This document shows, piece by piece, positions 51,480-63,244 of a DNA stretch of 64,000 nt. Origin of the DNA: Certhia americana (lineage: Eukaryota; Chordata; Aves; Passeriformes; Certhiidae); assembly GCA_018697195.1 (NCBI GenBank), contig CM031857.1, positions 61,722,583-61,786,582 on the forward strand, given 5' to 3'. Position numbers and translations under genes: made by a program. The notes beneath the pieces were generated by a model that worked only from the letters and a program-made list of their open reading frames with translations, was not told where the DNA came from and made no database searches. Each line of letters starts with the position of its first letter. Position 1 is the first letter of the stretch.

Positions 51480-51730
51480 AAATAGTAGGTATGAGCTCAG
51501 CTTAATGTTAGTATGGCTGGCTCTGGGAGCAGTGCAAATATTAGATTTCAGTATTCTAACTAATGGTGGCACTGACTCAACAACCACAGAGTTGATGTGT
51601 ACTACCTTTTTTAATCTGTTAGTTACTCAGGCAGTTTTCATGCCATGTATCCCAAGACTGTCTTCCGAGTTCCTAGACATGTTTTGGGGAGATCCAGGAA
51701 CTGAGTAAAACTGTTGGTTTTCAGGTTTTT
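51480..51730 (-). pseudogene. relative of the 40.2-40.9 kb coding relic
   Basis: On the plus strand, CTAGACATGTTTTGGGGAGA and TGTTGGTTTTCAG match CTAGATATGTTTTGGGAAGT and TAATGGTTTTCAG at 40.7 kb. A second matching block is CAACCACAGAGTTGATGTG versus TTAACCACAGAAATTTGCTG. On the minus strand one frame reads SVPGSPQNMSRNSEDSLGIH, a stop, then INSVVVESVPPLVRILKSNI, with the QN(I/M)SR core shared with the other copy. Similarity is patchy and both copies are decayed, so the shared element must be old. The family is unknown. Confidence 0.45.
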
Positions 51731-53003
51731 TTTAAAATATGCACATGAGAGTTTTTTTAATATAGATGCATGTATTTTTAATATGCTACTGTATGAATAT
51801 TTATATACTTTTACAATTTATACTTCTACAATTCTGAAAGTTATTTGGTCTCAGGCAGATTAGCTGAGTACCAAATATAAACATATGCCCTTATTAAAAT
51901 TATTAATCCTGAATACTTTGGGAAGATAAAAAAAGGCCATTATAAATAAAGAAAACAGTAATTGTTAAGTCTTATCCCTTATACATTAGTTTTATTTCCC
52001 ACTGTCATTCTTGAATCAAGAGACAATGTCAATATAGCAAAGTCATACTTTACACCCATACCCTGATCACCTTTGAATAAATATTAGGCTTGATGTTTCT
52101 AGTGCTAGTTGATCCTTACTTGCACAGAAAAGTAAGAAAGTTTTTTAGCTAGAGGAGAAGAATTAAATAAAAAAAAAAAATTGCTTTAATTCTGTTTCAA
52201 AAACTATGTTTAGATCTGGTTAAAATGAAAGGAGCTAGAATACATTAGGACTGAGCATTACTATTCAAAAGTACTGCCACAAAAGAATTGCCATTAAGTA
52301 CTAATTGACTACTTTACTACTTGGCTAGTTCCTTTATTCATAGTGATGTAATATCTGCAATTTAAGCAGCCCAAGGTCCGGGTTTCGTCCATAAGTTCAT
52401 ACACTGTAGTTTAAACAGAACTAAATGTAAGCACAGAGATCAGATAAAAGATGAGGTATGTCCCAGCAGGTATACCCAGGAACATTCAGATACCGAAACC
52501 TTTAACATACTTTTGGAAAAATGAGAACATTGAGTCTCTAGCAGCTGGTAGAATGCCAATACCTGCAAAATTACTGCTGGAGCTCAGAAAAGTGTTGGCC
52601 TTTTCTGCACTCTATATTATAGACATTGTTACAGCATTTGGACTAGTTCTCTCAAAGACAAGCAAACCACTGCTGCTGTCGACAAAATGTAGGATCAGTT
52701 TCAGAAAGTGGAGTCAGCTGCTTTGCCTCCTCTTAGAAGAGTAAGGAAGGTGCAAAAAAGAGGTTGTAATCTAAATTTCCTAAAATCAGTGGAATTACTT
52801 ATTTAAAATTAAATATATGCTTATCACTTGCCAAGATGAGGACATACAGTTTTGATTTATAACCTGTATTTTATTGCAATCAGTGTTCTTATTAACTTTT
52901 ATCAGAGGACACATCCGTCTCCTTTGACCATTGCCCAATTTTCTCAGTACCCCGTTCTCGGGTTTTATAAAAAAAAAAAAATGGGTTTGATTGTTTTTTG
53001 AGA
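51731..53003. other. AT-rich sequence; weak 97-residue ORF
   Basis: A plus-strand ORF at 52451-52744 has more balanced composition than most chance ORFs here (it includes PIPAKLLLELRKVLAFSALY), but I recognise no domain. The rest is AT-rich with an A run near 52968-52980. Confidence 0.45.
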
Positions 53004-53584
53004 TGTCCCGAGAATGCAAAAGTCTTTTTACCCCAGCCAGAGATTAAAGAAATGATCATGAGACGTCTCTTCTGTTTTTTCATGATTGTTTATTCTTTCT
53101 TATCTATAACATTCTTTTCCTGACTCGCAGAGGTCTGTGCAGCAGGTCAGTTTCAGGCGCACTCTCCCGCCTTCAGGGTGGTGTGTTCTTTTGTATTAAA
53201 ACCCACATACACATAAAAATATAAAGTATTTATAAAAACTTCCCAATACCTATTATTCATGTTAGAAAGTTAACCTCTACTCTAAACCTATTAGAAGTGC
53301 CACTGTCACTGCAGAAGATGGAGCAGATGAAGAAGGAAAAAGTCTAAAAGCTACATGAAACCTCCATCTTGTCTTCTGCTTACCATTCTAAAAACCCCAG
53401 AAACCTACATTTCTCACCCTGTGATAAACTGCATATTATGCTACATATTATGTTACACATTCTTGAAAGTTCTCACTCCTAAAAAGCCCTTTCCCATGGT
53501 CAAAGGTTAAAAATAATGTTTATCAGAGGTTTTTCATCCCTTATACATGTAAAAAATTATTTCTTAGAATTCCAGACTCCCACA
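53004..53584 (-). mobile_element. solo LTR, minus strand, same family as 7161-7797
   Basis: On the minus strand it starts TGTGGGAGTCTGGAATTCT and ends TTGCATTCTCGGGACA. An AATAAA lies in the complement of 53089-53094. It aligns with the 7.2-kb copy in the same orientation across its length and lacks the ATGC-rich insertion that copy has near 7330-7360. No convincing TSD was found. Just beyond its left end, GTTCTCGGG (near 52953) is an inverted partner of the CCCGAGAAT in the LTR end. Confidence 0.7.
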
Positions 53585-55460
53585 CCCCATCATATTTACT
53601 AAATGAGGAAATAGATGTTTAATGCACAATAAAGTATTATTAATAAAAGAAGTCATATCTATTTTAGAACATGCCGAATTAACACAGGGAAACTGAGCCA
53701 CCCAGTTACTAAATAAAGAATGATAATAAGTGTAATTTTTTTTTTCTGCAATCATTTTGTACTATGTCTATACTTTGCAGGAACTGACAGAGAAATTCAG
53801 GTTTAGAAGTGTATTTTTATGTATGAGAGTACAGCAATTATTAGGCCATAGAACAAGTAAAATCCTTAATTTCTGCTGAAACATTCTTAAAATATATCTA
53901 AATGTTTCCTTTCTATTTTTTAATTGCAAACATTATTTTTAATGACTTTTTTTTTTTGTAATGGTACACAAACATCAAAACATATCTTATTTTTCTTGTG
54001 CACTATATATAGAATGTCTATTGCTCTTTAAAGCTTGAAAGGGAACCTTCATTCATTGTACATTATTTGGCAACCGAGCTCTCTGAAAACACTCCCCACT
54101 GAGAAGCAAAGGTTGACAGTGGAGGCTAATAAAACTACACTTTTTTTATTCATCTCTGATCAGATACATTCTAAACCCACATTTTAATTGAGCTTAATGA
54201 GGTTTCACACTGTTTGTATGCTCTGGCTATACTGTAATTAGCACCAAGGCATTACTCACTCTTGTCTTCATGAGTTTCATTTTAGCCTTTTTAAGAGGTC
54301 CTGCTACTTTTTTGCTTCATTGCCTTGCTTTATTGAACATTATATGACATAGTAAGCAATTAAGTATATTTGTGGAAGAAATTAAATTGCAAAAAGGGCA
54401 TTAATGTTCAGGTTTAAAACCATAAAAGTAGGGAAACTGAAGTTAAGGTTGAAATCATACTTGTTTTACCTCCTTATGCCTAAGAATGACAGATTGTATA
54501 ACATTCAAGTGCAACATAATGTATAGCATTCAAGTTCATCTATTCTTTTTGTCTTCATAGCTATGTACAATGTGGAGGAAAAAATGATAATATTTACTCT
54601 ATAACTGAGCATTTCCTTTAATTTGGAGACTTTCAAGGGCTCAGTATTTTAGTGATTAGGTTTGTTTTTTTTTTTTTTTTAAAGATAACATTGAAAGAGT
54701 CAATATCTATATATGTAAATGCATCTAAGTAGCTTCTATTTAAACTAAAATGGGAAGATTTTGATCAATTTATTTTTATTTGGGCACTAAAATAGCTCAA
54801 AGATGTTTAGTCACATTATAACAGGCATACACAACATCTTTAAAAGCACCCCTATGCAGACATTATAAATATATCTTTTTGAAGTGTTCCTTAAATTCTA
54901 CACTAAAAATTAAGTGTTGTGGAAAATATAAATTATTTTCTATTGCACATTAGTGAAAGAATGGCTTTTCAAGAAACTCTGTCAACTTATACCAAGATCT
55001 GTTTCAATCTACCTAGCCTTGAATAGGAAAACAGCCATCAAAACTGTGTCTTGTTCTAAATTATGTCACTTTTAAAAGTGAAAAAGAGATTGTCTACAGG
55101 CTCAAATATACAAAAAACTTTTAATTTAAAGTATATTTATATGTGTATGTATGTTTATAAGCAACTTACATTCAAAAGCGTGCTACAGCAAATTGTTTGG
55201 CAGTTGTAACAAGAACTTTATGCATTAAAATGTCTTGTAAATGCATTTAGCTAAGATGAATCTTTATTTTTATTTGCAGGTAAATTCCCAACAATAATAA
55301 AATAGCTTGAAAGGGTAATTTAATTGAAGAAATACATTTTCTTTTCTTATTTATGTCCTTTATTTAATTCCAGAATAAACACATACTAGTTCAAATATTC
55401 AGAGAACTGAATCTTTCAGAATACCCCTATTTGATAGTCTTCAGGAAAATTCACTGATCT
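53585..55460. other. AT-rich unique sequence
   Basis: No gene or confident repeat was seen. T runs lie at 53947-53957 and 54666-54680. Confidence 0.6.
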
Positions 55461-55465
55461 TACAC

Positions 55466-55902
55466 TGATGCCTTCTGGAGGCTGACCTGGAACAGAGACT
55501 AGACAGAGCAAAAGGATTAAGTAGGTGTTTATTAAAAGGTCTCAATGGGAACTCTTGGGCCACACAAGAGCTCAGCCGGACCCAAGACAACCCCAAAGTG
55601 GTCACAAAATGGACACCTGGGTCACGAGGTCTCACATTTTTATAAGTTCTGGTCCATTAGCATATCAGAATCAATTGTCCAACCGTAGCTTCAGGCTATG
55701 AAGCTCCATCCTCCTTGTTTTTTCTTCTCACTTCACCATTGTTTTCATTCGTGGGCCTGAAAGTTGTCCTTGGCTAGAGAAGGAATTGTTTTGTCTATCT
55801 ACTCTGTGAAGAGAACTTAGTAGCACTTAATATGAAACCTAAAACTACCCACTTAAACAGCACAGAGTTTAAAAAATATAAAAGCTAAAATTTAAGGCAT
55901 CA
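55466..55902 (-). mobile_element. solo LTR, minus strand
   Basis: The ends form a 9-bp inverted repeat, TGATGCCTT...AAGGCATCA, typical of LTR termini. Reading the minus strand, a TATAAAA box (complement of 55637-55646) is followed about 110 bases later by AATAAA (complement of 55528-55533) and a 60-base U5. The middle (55500-55640) is GC-richer than its flanks. Flanking bases ACAC and ACAA are a possible 4-bp TSD with one mismatch, weak support. The family is not identified. Confidence 0.7.
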
Positions 55903-58900
55903 ACAAAATTAAAGTATTTTCAGGGAATATTGACCCCCAAAAATCTGAGAAAGATTAATTGAAGATTAGGAAAAAAAAAAAAAAAGTACCAAAGATGTTA
56001 TGACCATGAAGGGCCCTAGAGCAACACAGCAAACCCAGCAATAATAAAGAATCATTTTGTTGGTGTGGAATAGGAAGATTTTTGATAAGAGTTATTATCA
56101 CTTTCTCTGACAGAACATCAAACCAGGCCTCTCTTGGAATCTGTCCAACCCTGTTCCTTGAAGGTTACAAAAGTTACCAAGGTAAATATGTAGAAATCCA
56201 ACTGTTATTGGAAAATTAATCTAGAAGTTGATTATTTGTGGAGTGAAGCATCAAAGTTAACAATAAGATATAGAAGAATCAAAAGGCTTTCAAATCATGT
56301 TATCTATTCCTCTGTACGTATTCTTCCTTTATGCTACCTAAAAGTTTATTTCTGTCTCCCCGAGTCCTGCCAGCAGCCTGCTTTTCACAGAAGCATCTCT
56401 GCTCAACCTATATGTTTAATTAAATGTTTTAATTACATTTTTTCTCTCTCTAATATGTTCTTCTACATGAAAACTTGTTTCTTAGCCCATTCAGTTAATT
56501 ATAAGGAAGGACTAATTTTTCACTTCTTCAATACTACCAAGCTCTCCTCTAGTCACTAAATAAGTAGTAAAAGAAGAGCAAACAGTATAAGTAATGTCAA
56601 CAATCCCTTGTGAAAAGTTTTCAGTGCCATGAAATAGTTCTACTTCCAAATGGTGGATATATTTATGCTTACTAGTCTTTCTCCATAATCAATTGAAAAT
56701 ATGAATACCATTTTCAAAATACTCGTAACTGTTAGAGAACATTTGCACTAGTTCAGTAATGGTTATCATACTTTGAATTCAGCACTAAATGCTCAAGAAC
56801 AGGAGCATCTTGACAAACTGCAGTGCTTGAATTAGGATATACAGGACAGTGCACATGTCTTTTATATGGGTGAGTTGACACCCTTGCTGAAGAGTTACTA
56901 AGCAAACTACTTGGTCTATGCATGTTATAATCCAGTTTATGGATGATATCAATTTTAATTTTCAGGTCTTTACAGCTTTTATTAAAAGTAGAACTCTTAA
57001 TTCAGAAATCTCTAAAATTCCATCCTAGGTAAGTTTTGTTAAGATATTTAAAGGGGTGAAAAAACAACTTTTTGTTATATGAGCCTGCAAACATTAGAGA
57101 AAAGCAGTATTGCCTCAGGAAAAAGTCAGATTTTAGAAAGAAAGGAATGATTCCTTTGAACTTTCTATGGTAACTTGCAATTATGTATAATTAGATTAAC
57201 CATCAATTGTTTTAAATATGTTAATAGTTTGGATTTTTTTCTTGAAAGGACAAAAACTTGAACTTTCCCTCCTTACTGCAACTGTAGATTGGAATGAAGG
57301 AACAACTTTTGCTCAACAACAGATGTACAACTTCTTGCTAGTCAATTGCTTGCAATGGAACCTGAGCAGAAAAGAAAAATCTTTTTCTAAAAAAACACTT
57401 TTCCTATATCACATTTCTATTATGTAATGACAGCAAAAATCTCACCTCACTCTCTGAACATGCCATTCTGTGAAGGAAAGAAAATGTCACTGTGACAAGA
57501 GAGTCATTGAGTGTCAGTGGCAGCAGTTTAGAATAAATATATATTTCCTCAACCTTCTTCCTAGACATCTCAATGTTTCCTTAAGCATCAATGAATATAC
57601 ACAAGGAAAATCTAAAATTTCATTAAATAACAAAGAAGGGAAAACAGCAATGAAAAAAAATATATTGAATAACATTTTTTTTTCTTCATTTTATGTTGTC
57701 TGACCAGTTCCAAGACAGGTTATTCAAAGTACTTATCAAATGAAGGATTGCTTAGTAACAGAAATTTTTACTTTGCAATCAACAATTAACTTTTACTATC
57801 ATACATATGTTCACATTACACCATACCTAGTCAGGCTCAAAAGGACTCTTGTGAGGTCTATGCAGACTAGCCAGTTCAAAACAGGCTGGATTAATGCTTC
57901 TTGTCAATTAAATGCTTCTTCACTTAGAATTCCCTTATGGATCAATACAGAGACTCTCCTTTTTTTGGTATTTGTATCCCATGTCAAGGCGAACAGTAAA
58001 ATGATCATGCAGATGGCAGAGAACATTTTGTGGTATTTGTTATTAATTGAGCAAATCATTCAAAGTCAGGAAATAAGCTTTACAATGTGGAGCTTAAATA
58101 CCTAAAATACTTTCACTAAAGATAACACTGAGAATTGCTTGCTCTTCATAGACAAAATGATGTGTGGTACATATATATATATTACACCAGTGTGGTAGAA
58201 CATTGCTGACATAAGCAAAACTAGACTAAGTGACTGGAAGTTGAAATGAGAAAAAAATCAATCTTGAAATAAGGTGTATTTTCCTAGCTGTGATGCTAAT
58301 TAAACACTGGAAAAACTTCCACAGGAGGCAATAGACTAACCAGTGTCTGCAGCCCTTAAAATGAGTTGAGCTGTCTTTAAACATATAATGATTTCTTCAG
58401 GCCCTTCAGATAAACATTATGTATGATACTAACTTGAAAAGAAAGCTCTGGAGCTGAGTGTTCACAATGATCAGAACTGGCCATCTCTGTCACTGAAACT
58501 TGTGATGGTATAAGGCAGTTTTTCATGCTTATCTTATTTGCATTTGAGATCAAGCTAGTAAGTCTTAATATTCACAGATCTATGAAAGAGAATGACTACA
58601 AGCCAATTACAAATAATATGTTTTGAGGTTATGTTTTCACATCCTGTCTTCTGCCTTTATAGTTGAAGACTGACACAGTAAATTTTCATATTTTTCAGCT
58701 CTCTACTATGAACTTAATACAGGTTATATAAGGTGACATAGACAAAGAGCAGACCTGTTCCTGTAGTAGTACACAGACTCTTCTCTGACCACTACTTGTC
58801 CTCCAGCTCAGGAAGAACACATATATTGGTTTGGAAACCCCCCTTTTTTTTTTTTTTTTTTTTTTACATGCAAATCAAAAGGGTCTTTGAGAAAAGTGTT

Positions 58901-60715
58901 CATCTTTTTTTTCATCATGGAGTTATGATTTAACCGGTAGGATAACATAGGTATTCATACCATAACCCTGGTATGTTTTACATAGCCAAAATTTCTTCTC
59001 TTTTCCAACACTGAAACCGAGATAATGATATTTTTGTTTCTCATCTCTTCCAAATTCTACTCGCCTCACAACTGAAAGGCTATTCTACTAATGAAGTGCT
59101 GTTCTTTTTCAGAATATTTAGGTGAAACTTTATGGAAAGGGTCATAGAAGAATCAAACTGAATTATTTTTGTATCTCATCAAACCTGGGAAAATGTGGAA
59201 ATTTTTTTTATTTTTCAGTTCAGCTCTTAAAAATGTGTAATCACATAAATTATGTGAACTCATTTATGTGCTATTTACATATATAATGGAAGCTAATCTC
59301 ACACTTGCATGTTTAGGTGGGTAAGAACCAATTAAAAAAAGCCTGTGAAAATAAGGAATCAATTTTGTGGACTGGCAAACAATTTCAATAATGTTTTGTG
59401 TCATTTAGGTTTGGATTGTTCCATTTGAAACATCTCCAGAAATCCATGGAGTCATAAAGCCACTGTTTAAAAGATATAGCAATAAGAATGCACTCTGGCA
59501 ATGTTATGATCCTTGTGATTAATTAGACCTGTTTCATGAGAATTTTTTTTTACATGAACAAAACAGACTGAGCTTAGTCTATGTTTTCTCTGTAAAATTG
59601 GAAAAGGACAAAAACATTCTCTCTGGATTTTTTCTGGAATGAAAAATAATCTGGGCTGCATAATTCAGCAGAGAAATGGCCCATTCCTTTGAGAAGAACT
59701 CACTCCTTTTCCTTAGCACAGTACTTATGGAGGCATATAATTGCATAATTGCAGATACTTTATATATGTGCGCAAATGAATAATCAAAATCAGATTAATA
59801 ATTAATTAAATAAGTAGATGACAAAATAACACAAAAAAGAAAAAAAGGAGAGGATTAAAAACCACTAACAATCTTAAGAAAAATAGTTGCTAATAGATTG
59901 CTCTCTAAGCAACAGACATGGTTTGCAAATGCTAACATCTTCTACAAAAGTTCAAAGTAAAAATATTTTAATCAATCATTCTGCTTTCGGAGACTATAGT
60001 AATTTATCCAGATTTATTTCAGACATGACTGATCACCATTGGCTGTTAGGCAAAGTATTTTTAAGAGTTTAGAGCGCGAGTAGCAACAATAGTAGGGAAA
60101 GCACCAAATGTATAATTTCTTTTCAAAATAAAAAAAAAAAAATAGGAGAAGTAACAATACAAAAGGTATTGCAGATTCTCTGCATAGGTTTTTATTTTAA
60201 AGACAATAAGATTGAATACCTGCTATGTTTTCAAGCAAAGATTGCCAGCAAAGTTTTTAGTTAAACTGAAACAGGTGTCAGCACAAAAATTAGTGTTACA
60301 ATAAACATATATTTATAATTGAATATTCCCTAAAATGTTCTTTATATTTTCAATTCATTTGGTTACTTTAGTCTTTATTGCCTCCAAATTCTCATAAAAT
60401 TGAATTATACAAGAATATGCATTCATAGAAGGCCATATAAATTCACATATGAGAGTACCTTTGCAGGGAAAAGAAATATAGGATAAAAAGAATTGCAATG
60501 TCTAGGGTTAATGAGGACATTCGTTCAACTTCAATTATGCCAACCCTTTCCATTCCCATACATCTGCCTCCAGTCACACAATGCCAATTTGCCATTTGCC
60601 TGAAGGAGTGCTGTGTGTGTTGTACTGACTCCACAGCTGGCCGTGCTCCCCAAGTGCCCTTGGAGACAGAGGTGGCAAATGTTCTAGTGGTGACCTGCAG
60701 GTAAAGGAAGTTCTA
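55903..60715. other. long AT-rich unique stretch
   Basis: No gene or confident repeat was seen in about 4.8 kb. T runs lie at 58845-58865 and an A run at 60130-60141. ORFs at 56236-56559, 57218-57427 and 57740-58105 have no domain I recognise. A short exon-like block with splice-like ends lies at 60637-60700. Confidence 0.55.
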
Positions 60716-61165
60716 TGTTGGAGTTGGTTCACAGAAGTGAAAAAGTCTCAATTAAAACCTTGGGAAAACCATTTTTTAGTCATAGTGAGCAAAGACTCAC
60801 TTCTAAAATCCCTCCATTCTCCTAAATTGTTACCAAAAGTTCTCAGTTTTATCTGTTAAATTAGGTTATTTTTTGCCACCGGAATTATAAATTCTGAATT
60901 GCTCTCTCACATTGGACCTTTCCCTAAATCCCCACCCTAATTCCTCCAATACCCAAAATGTATCAAGAGCCCTGCGTCATCCAGGACCTGTGCTTTTGTC
61001 CGATTTGTTCCATGTACTGTGCACAGTGTCCTGTTTGTTGTTTTCTCCTTATTAAAGTTGTGTTTCTGAGCAAACAGATCAAAGCTGTGTCTCTCTCATT
61101 AAAGTCTCCAGCTGAATCCTGCAGAAGCCACTGCCTGGGCAGCCTGGATGAGGACCAAGGCTTCA
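60716..61165 (+). mobile_element. ERVK-like solo LTR, family of 45282-45737
   Basis: It runs from TGTTGGAGTTGGTTCACAG to GGACCAAGGCTTCA. It aligns with the 45-kb copy throughout: CTTGGGAAAACC, AAAGTTCTCAG, ACATTGGACC(C)TTCCCT, TGTCCTGTTTGTTGTTTT, and the ATTAAA signal at 61051-61056. Flanks GTTCTA (60710-60715) and ATTCCA (61166-61171) would be a 6-bp TSD with two transitions. It is more decayed than the 45-kb copy. Length is 450 bp. Confidence 0.82.
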
Positions 61166-62085
61166 ATTCCATTTCTATCTCCAGTGCAACTTGAAAGAGA
61201 TATTTTTTTTTCTTTACATTGTTCTTTGTTTTTTTTCCCCTTGAACTAGTTTTGACCAGAGGTCTTGGCAGGTGGGGAAAGAGTGCAGCTCTGAGATCTT
61301 TTTAACAGAGGGCAGTGACACAGAGAGAGTTACAGTGAAGTGAAGTGGAGTGGGGAAGCGCAGGTGCATTTGAGTGAGTTGAACTGCCACCTGCTCTAGG
61401 GACAAATCTCCCTGCTGCTGTTGCTTTAATATCCTAAGAAGATATCGGTGATGAAAACTTGTTATGAATGACAATGCGTATAAATATTCAGAATCAATAT
61501 TGTTTCTTCAGAGGCAGACAAATTAGGACTAAATGCAGAGATCTGCTTTCAGGGAAAGGTTCTGTATGTGGAAATATACTGTTTCTCAAAGGAATCTCAG
61601 CTAGGTATCCTAAAGAGTGTTCTTCTTGTTCTTCTTGATTCTAAAGGATTATCACATACATATCTGAAGCATCAGGAAAAAATATTGAAAGCACTAAAAT
61701 ATTGAAAGTTTTCCACTTGGAAAAGCAGACAAGTGATTTAAAGATACTTGAACTCCCTACACTTTTTTTTCCAGGATGAAGGGTTTTTTGTGGATAATAA
61801 AATACATTTATCACTATCACCTAAGAGTAGAACATCCCATATATTAGAGTTAGTATCTGTATCCATATTGAAGTTAGATATGTAAATCACACAGGTCTTT
61901 GGAAAAAAAAAACCACCTTTTTTTCCCCTGAGAACAAGGTAATTTGATTCAATTTTTTTACTAAAATCACAGGAGTGATGAGACAGGAATTTACTTATTT
62001 TAAGCACATTTTAAATCTTAGGTTTTAACATTTTTTTTTCTTGGCAAGGAAAAGGGAAGGAGTCATGATCTCTTACTTTGCAAAG

Positions 62086-62118
<33 letters not shown>

Positions 62119-62797
62119 GGTTGGTTTTTTTTTTGTTTCTCATCAATAAACATTTCATTTGATTTTTTTGGTTGTGCTGTTACTGCATCATCTGCTCAGG
62201 TAAATGTTAGGTACTCCATAAAATTAAGGCCTTTCAGAAAGATAAAAATATCTCCCATAGCACTTTTATCTCACAGAAAATCAGTGCTTGTAATAAGGGT
62301 TCAGCCTGAATTTTGTTGAACCTCTCCACTGCATGGACTAGTATTTGCATTTTCATTTGCTTTTTCTGAGAGCTTTTTCCTTGAGAATATATTCATATTC
62401 TGAACACTAGTGTTATATTTCAGAGTAATATGTCTGCACTTATCTCTTCTGCTTTTCATGCTTTAACAAGAGAATGAAAACCAAAATGCCATATATTTCT
62501 GTACTTGAGAATTTTTTCCTCTTATTTTTATATATAAAGTGGATTTTTATAAATAGATACTGAATAAGTCATGCCTCAGTACCTTTTTTACTTGCCTGGC
62601 AACCTTCATCTTCTTTATTCTGTTGATGGGCAACAATTTTTAAAATTTTATTTCCTTATGTTACTTGCAGTGGACTTCACCGGACTGACTACTGTATCCA
62701 TTTTTTATGTCACTTCCAGATTGTGAAATTAAGGGAACAATGCTGCTGGGACTCATCTAATTATAGTCTATCTCCAAGATACAGTTAAAATAATCAT
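61166..62797. other. AT-rich sequence, T tract
   Basis: No gene was seen. A T/G tract covers 62091-62137. Two GTTCTTCTT units lie near 61620. Confidence 0.6.
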
Positions 62798-63244
62798 TTA
62801 GTTTTTGCTTGCTATAAGTGAAGAGAAACATAGCCCATTTAGCCAATCTGGTTTAAAAGTTAGCCCATTGACAATGTGAACATGTTTTTCATGGAAATAA
62901 CTTTGCTGGACAGCTTCCAAATAAGCATATTTCCTGTCTAACAGAAATGCTTGTGATTGGTTAGATTTCAGCCTAACCAAGTGGAATAAGGTGTCAAGTT
63001 TTTCATGGGTCTGGGTCTTCAAAGAGACAAGAGCAGTTGTCAGTTGCTGTAGTTTTTTATTGCATGAATACATCAGTCTCGAAGGCAAAGAGTTCAGAAT
63101 GTTTAGGTCTGCGATAGAGCTTTTTGGCATAAAGTCCCGAGTAGGAGCAAAACCATCAGCAGCTCCCACATCTTTCTTTTTCTTGTTCTTCTTGTTCTTC
63201 TTCTTGTTCTTGTTCTCCTTCGTCGTCTTCTTTGTCTTACTCAT
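62798..63244 (-). CDS. 148-residue ORF, Lys-rich N-terminus, unrecognised
   Basis: The first ~25 residues (MSKTKKTTKENKNKKKNKKN onward) are Lys/Asn/Thr-rich and come from a CTT/GTT microsatellite. The remaining ~120 residues are of ordinary, soluble-protein composition, with segments such as LQQLTTALVSLKTQTHEKLD that could form a helix. No signal peptide or clear membrane span is seen. On the minus strand, a TATAAAATA box lies about 380 bases upstream of the ATG. An intronless frame of this quality in AT-rich DNA could be a retrocopy, an exon, a fragment of an endogenous element, or chance. I recognise no family. Confidence 0.32.
   Translation of the reverse strand: MSKTKKTTKENKNKKKNKKNKKKKDVGAADGFAPTRDFMPKSSIADLNILNSLPSRLMYSCNKKLQQLTTALVSLKTQTHEKLDTLFHLVRLKSNQSQAFLLDRKYAYLEAVQQSYFHEKHVHIVNGLTFKPDWLNGLCFSSLIASKN
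63171..63239. repeat. imperfect (CTTCTTGTT)n tract
   Basis: Pyrimidine-biased trinucleotide-like repeat. On the minus strand it encodes the Lys/Asn-rich start of the ORF ending at 63244. Confidence 0.85.

Noticed and set aside
57740..58105. 121-residue plus-strand ORF
   Set aside because: No domain, AT-rich codons and no promoter or splice context.
7161..61165. A complete endogenous provirus
   Set aside because: No LTR pair of one family is separated by a plausible distance with gag/pol/env remnants. All LTRs appear solo.
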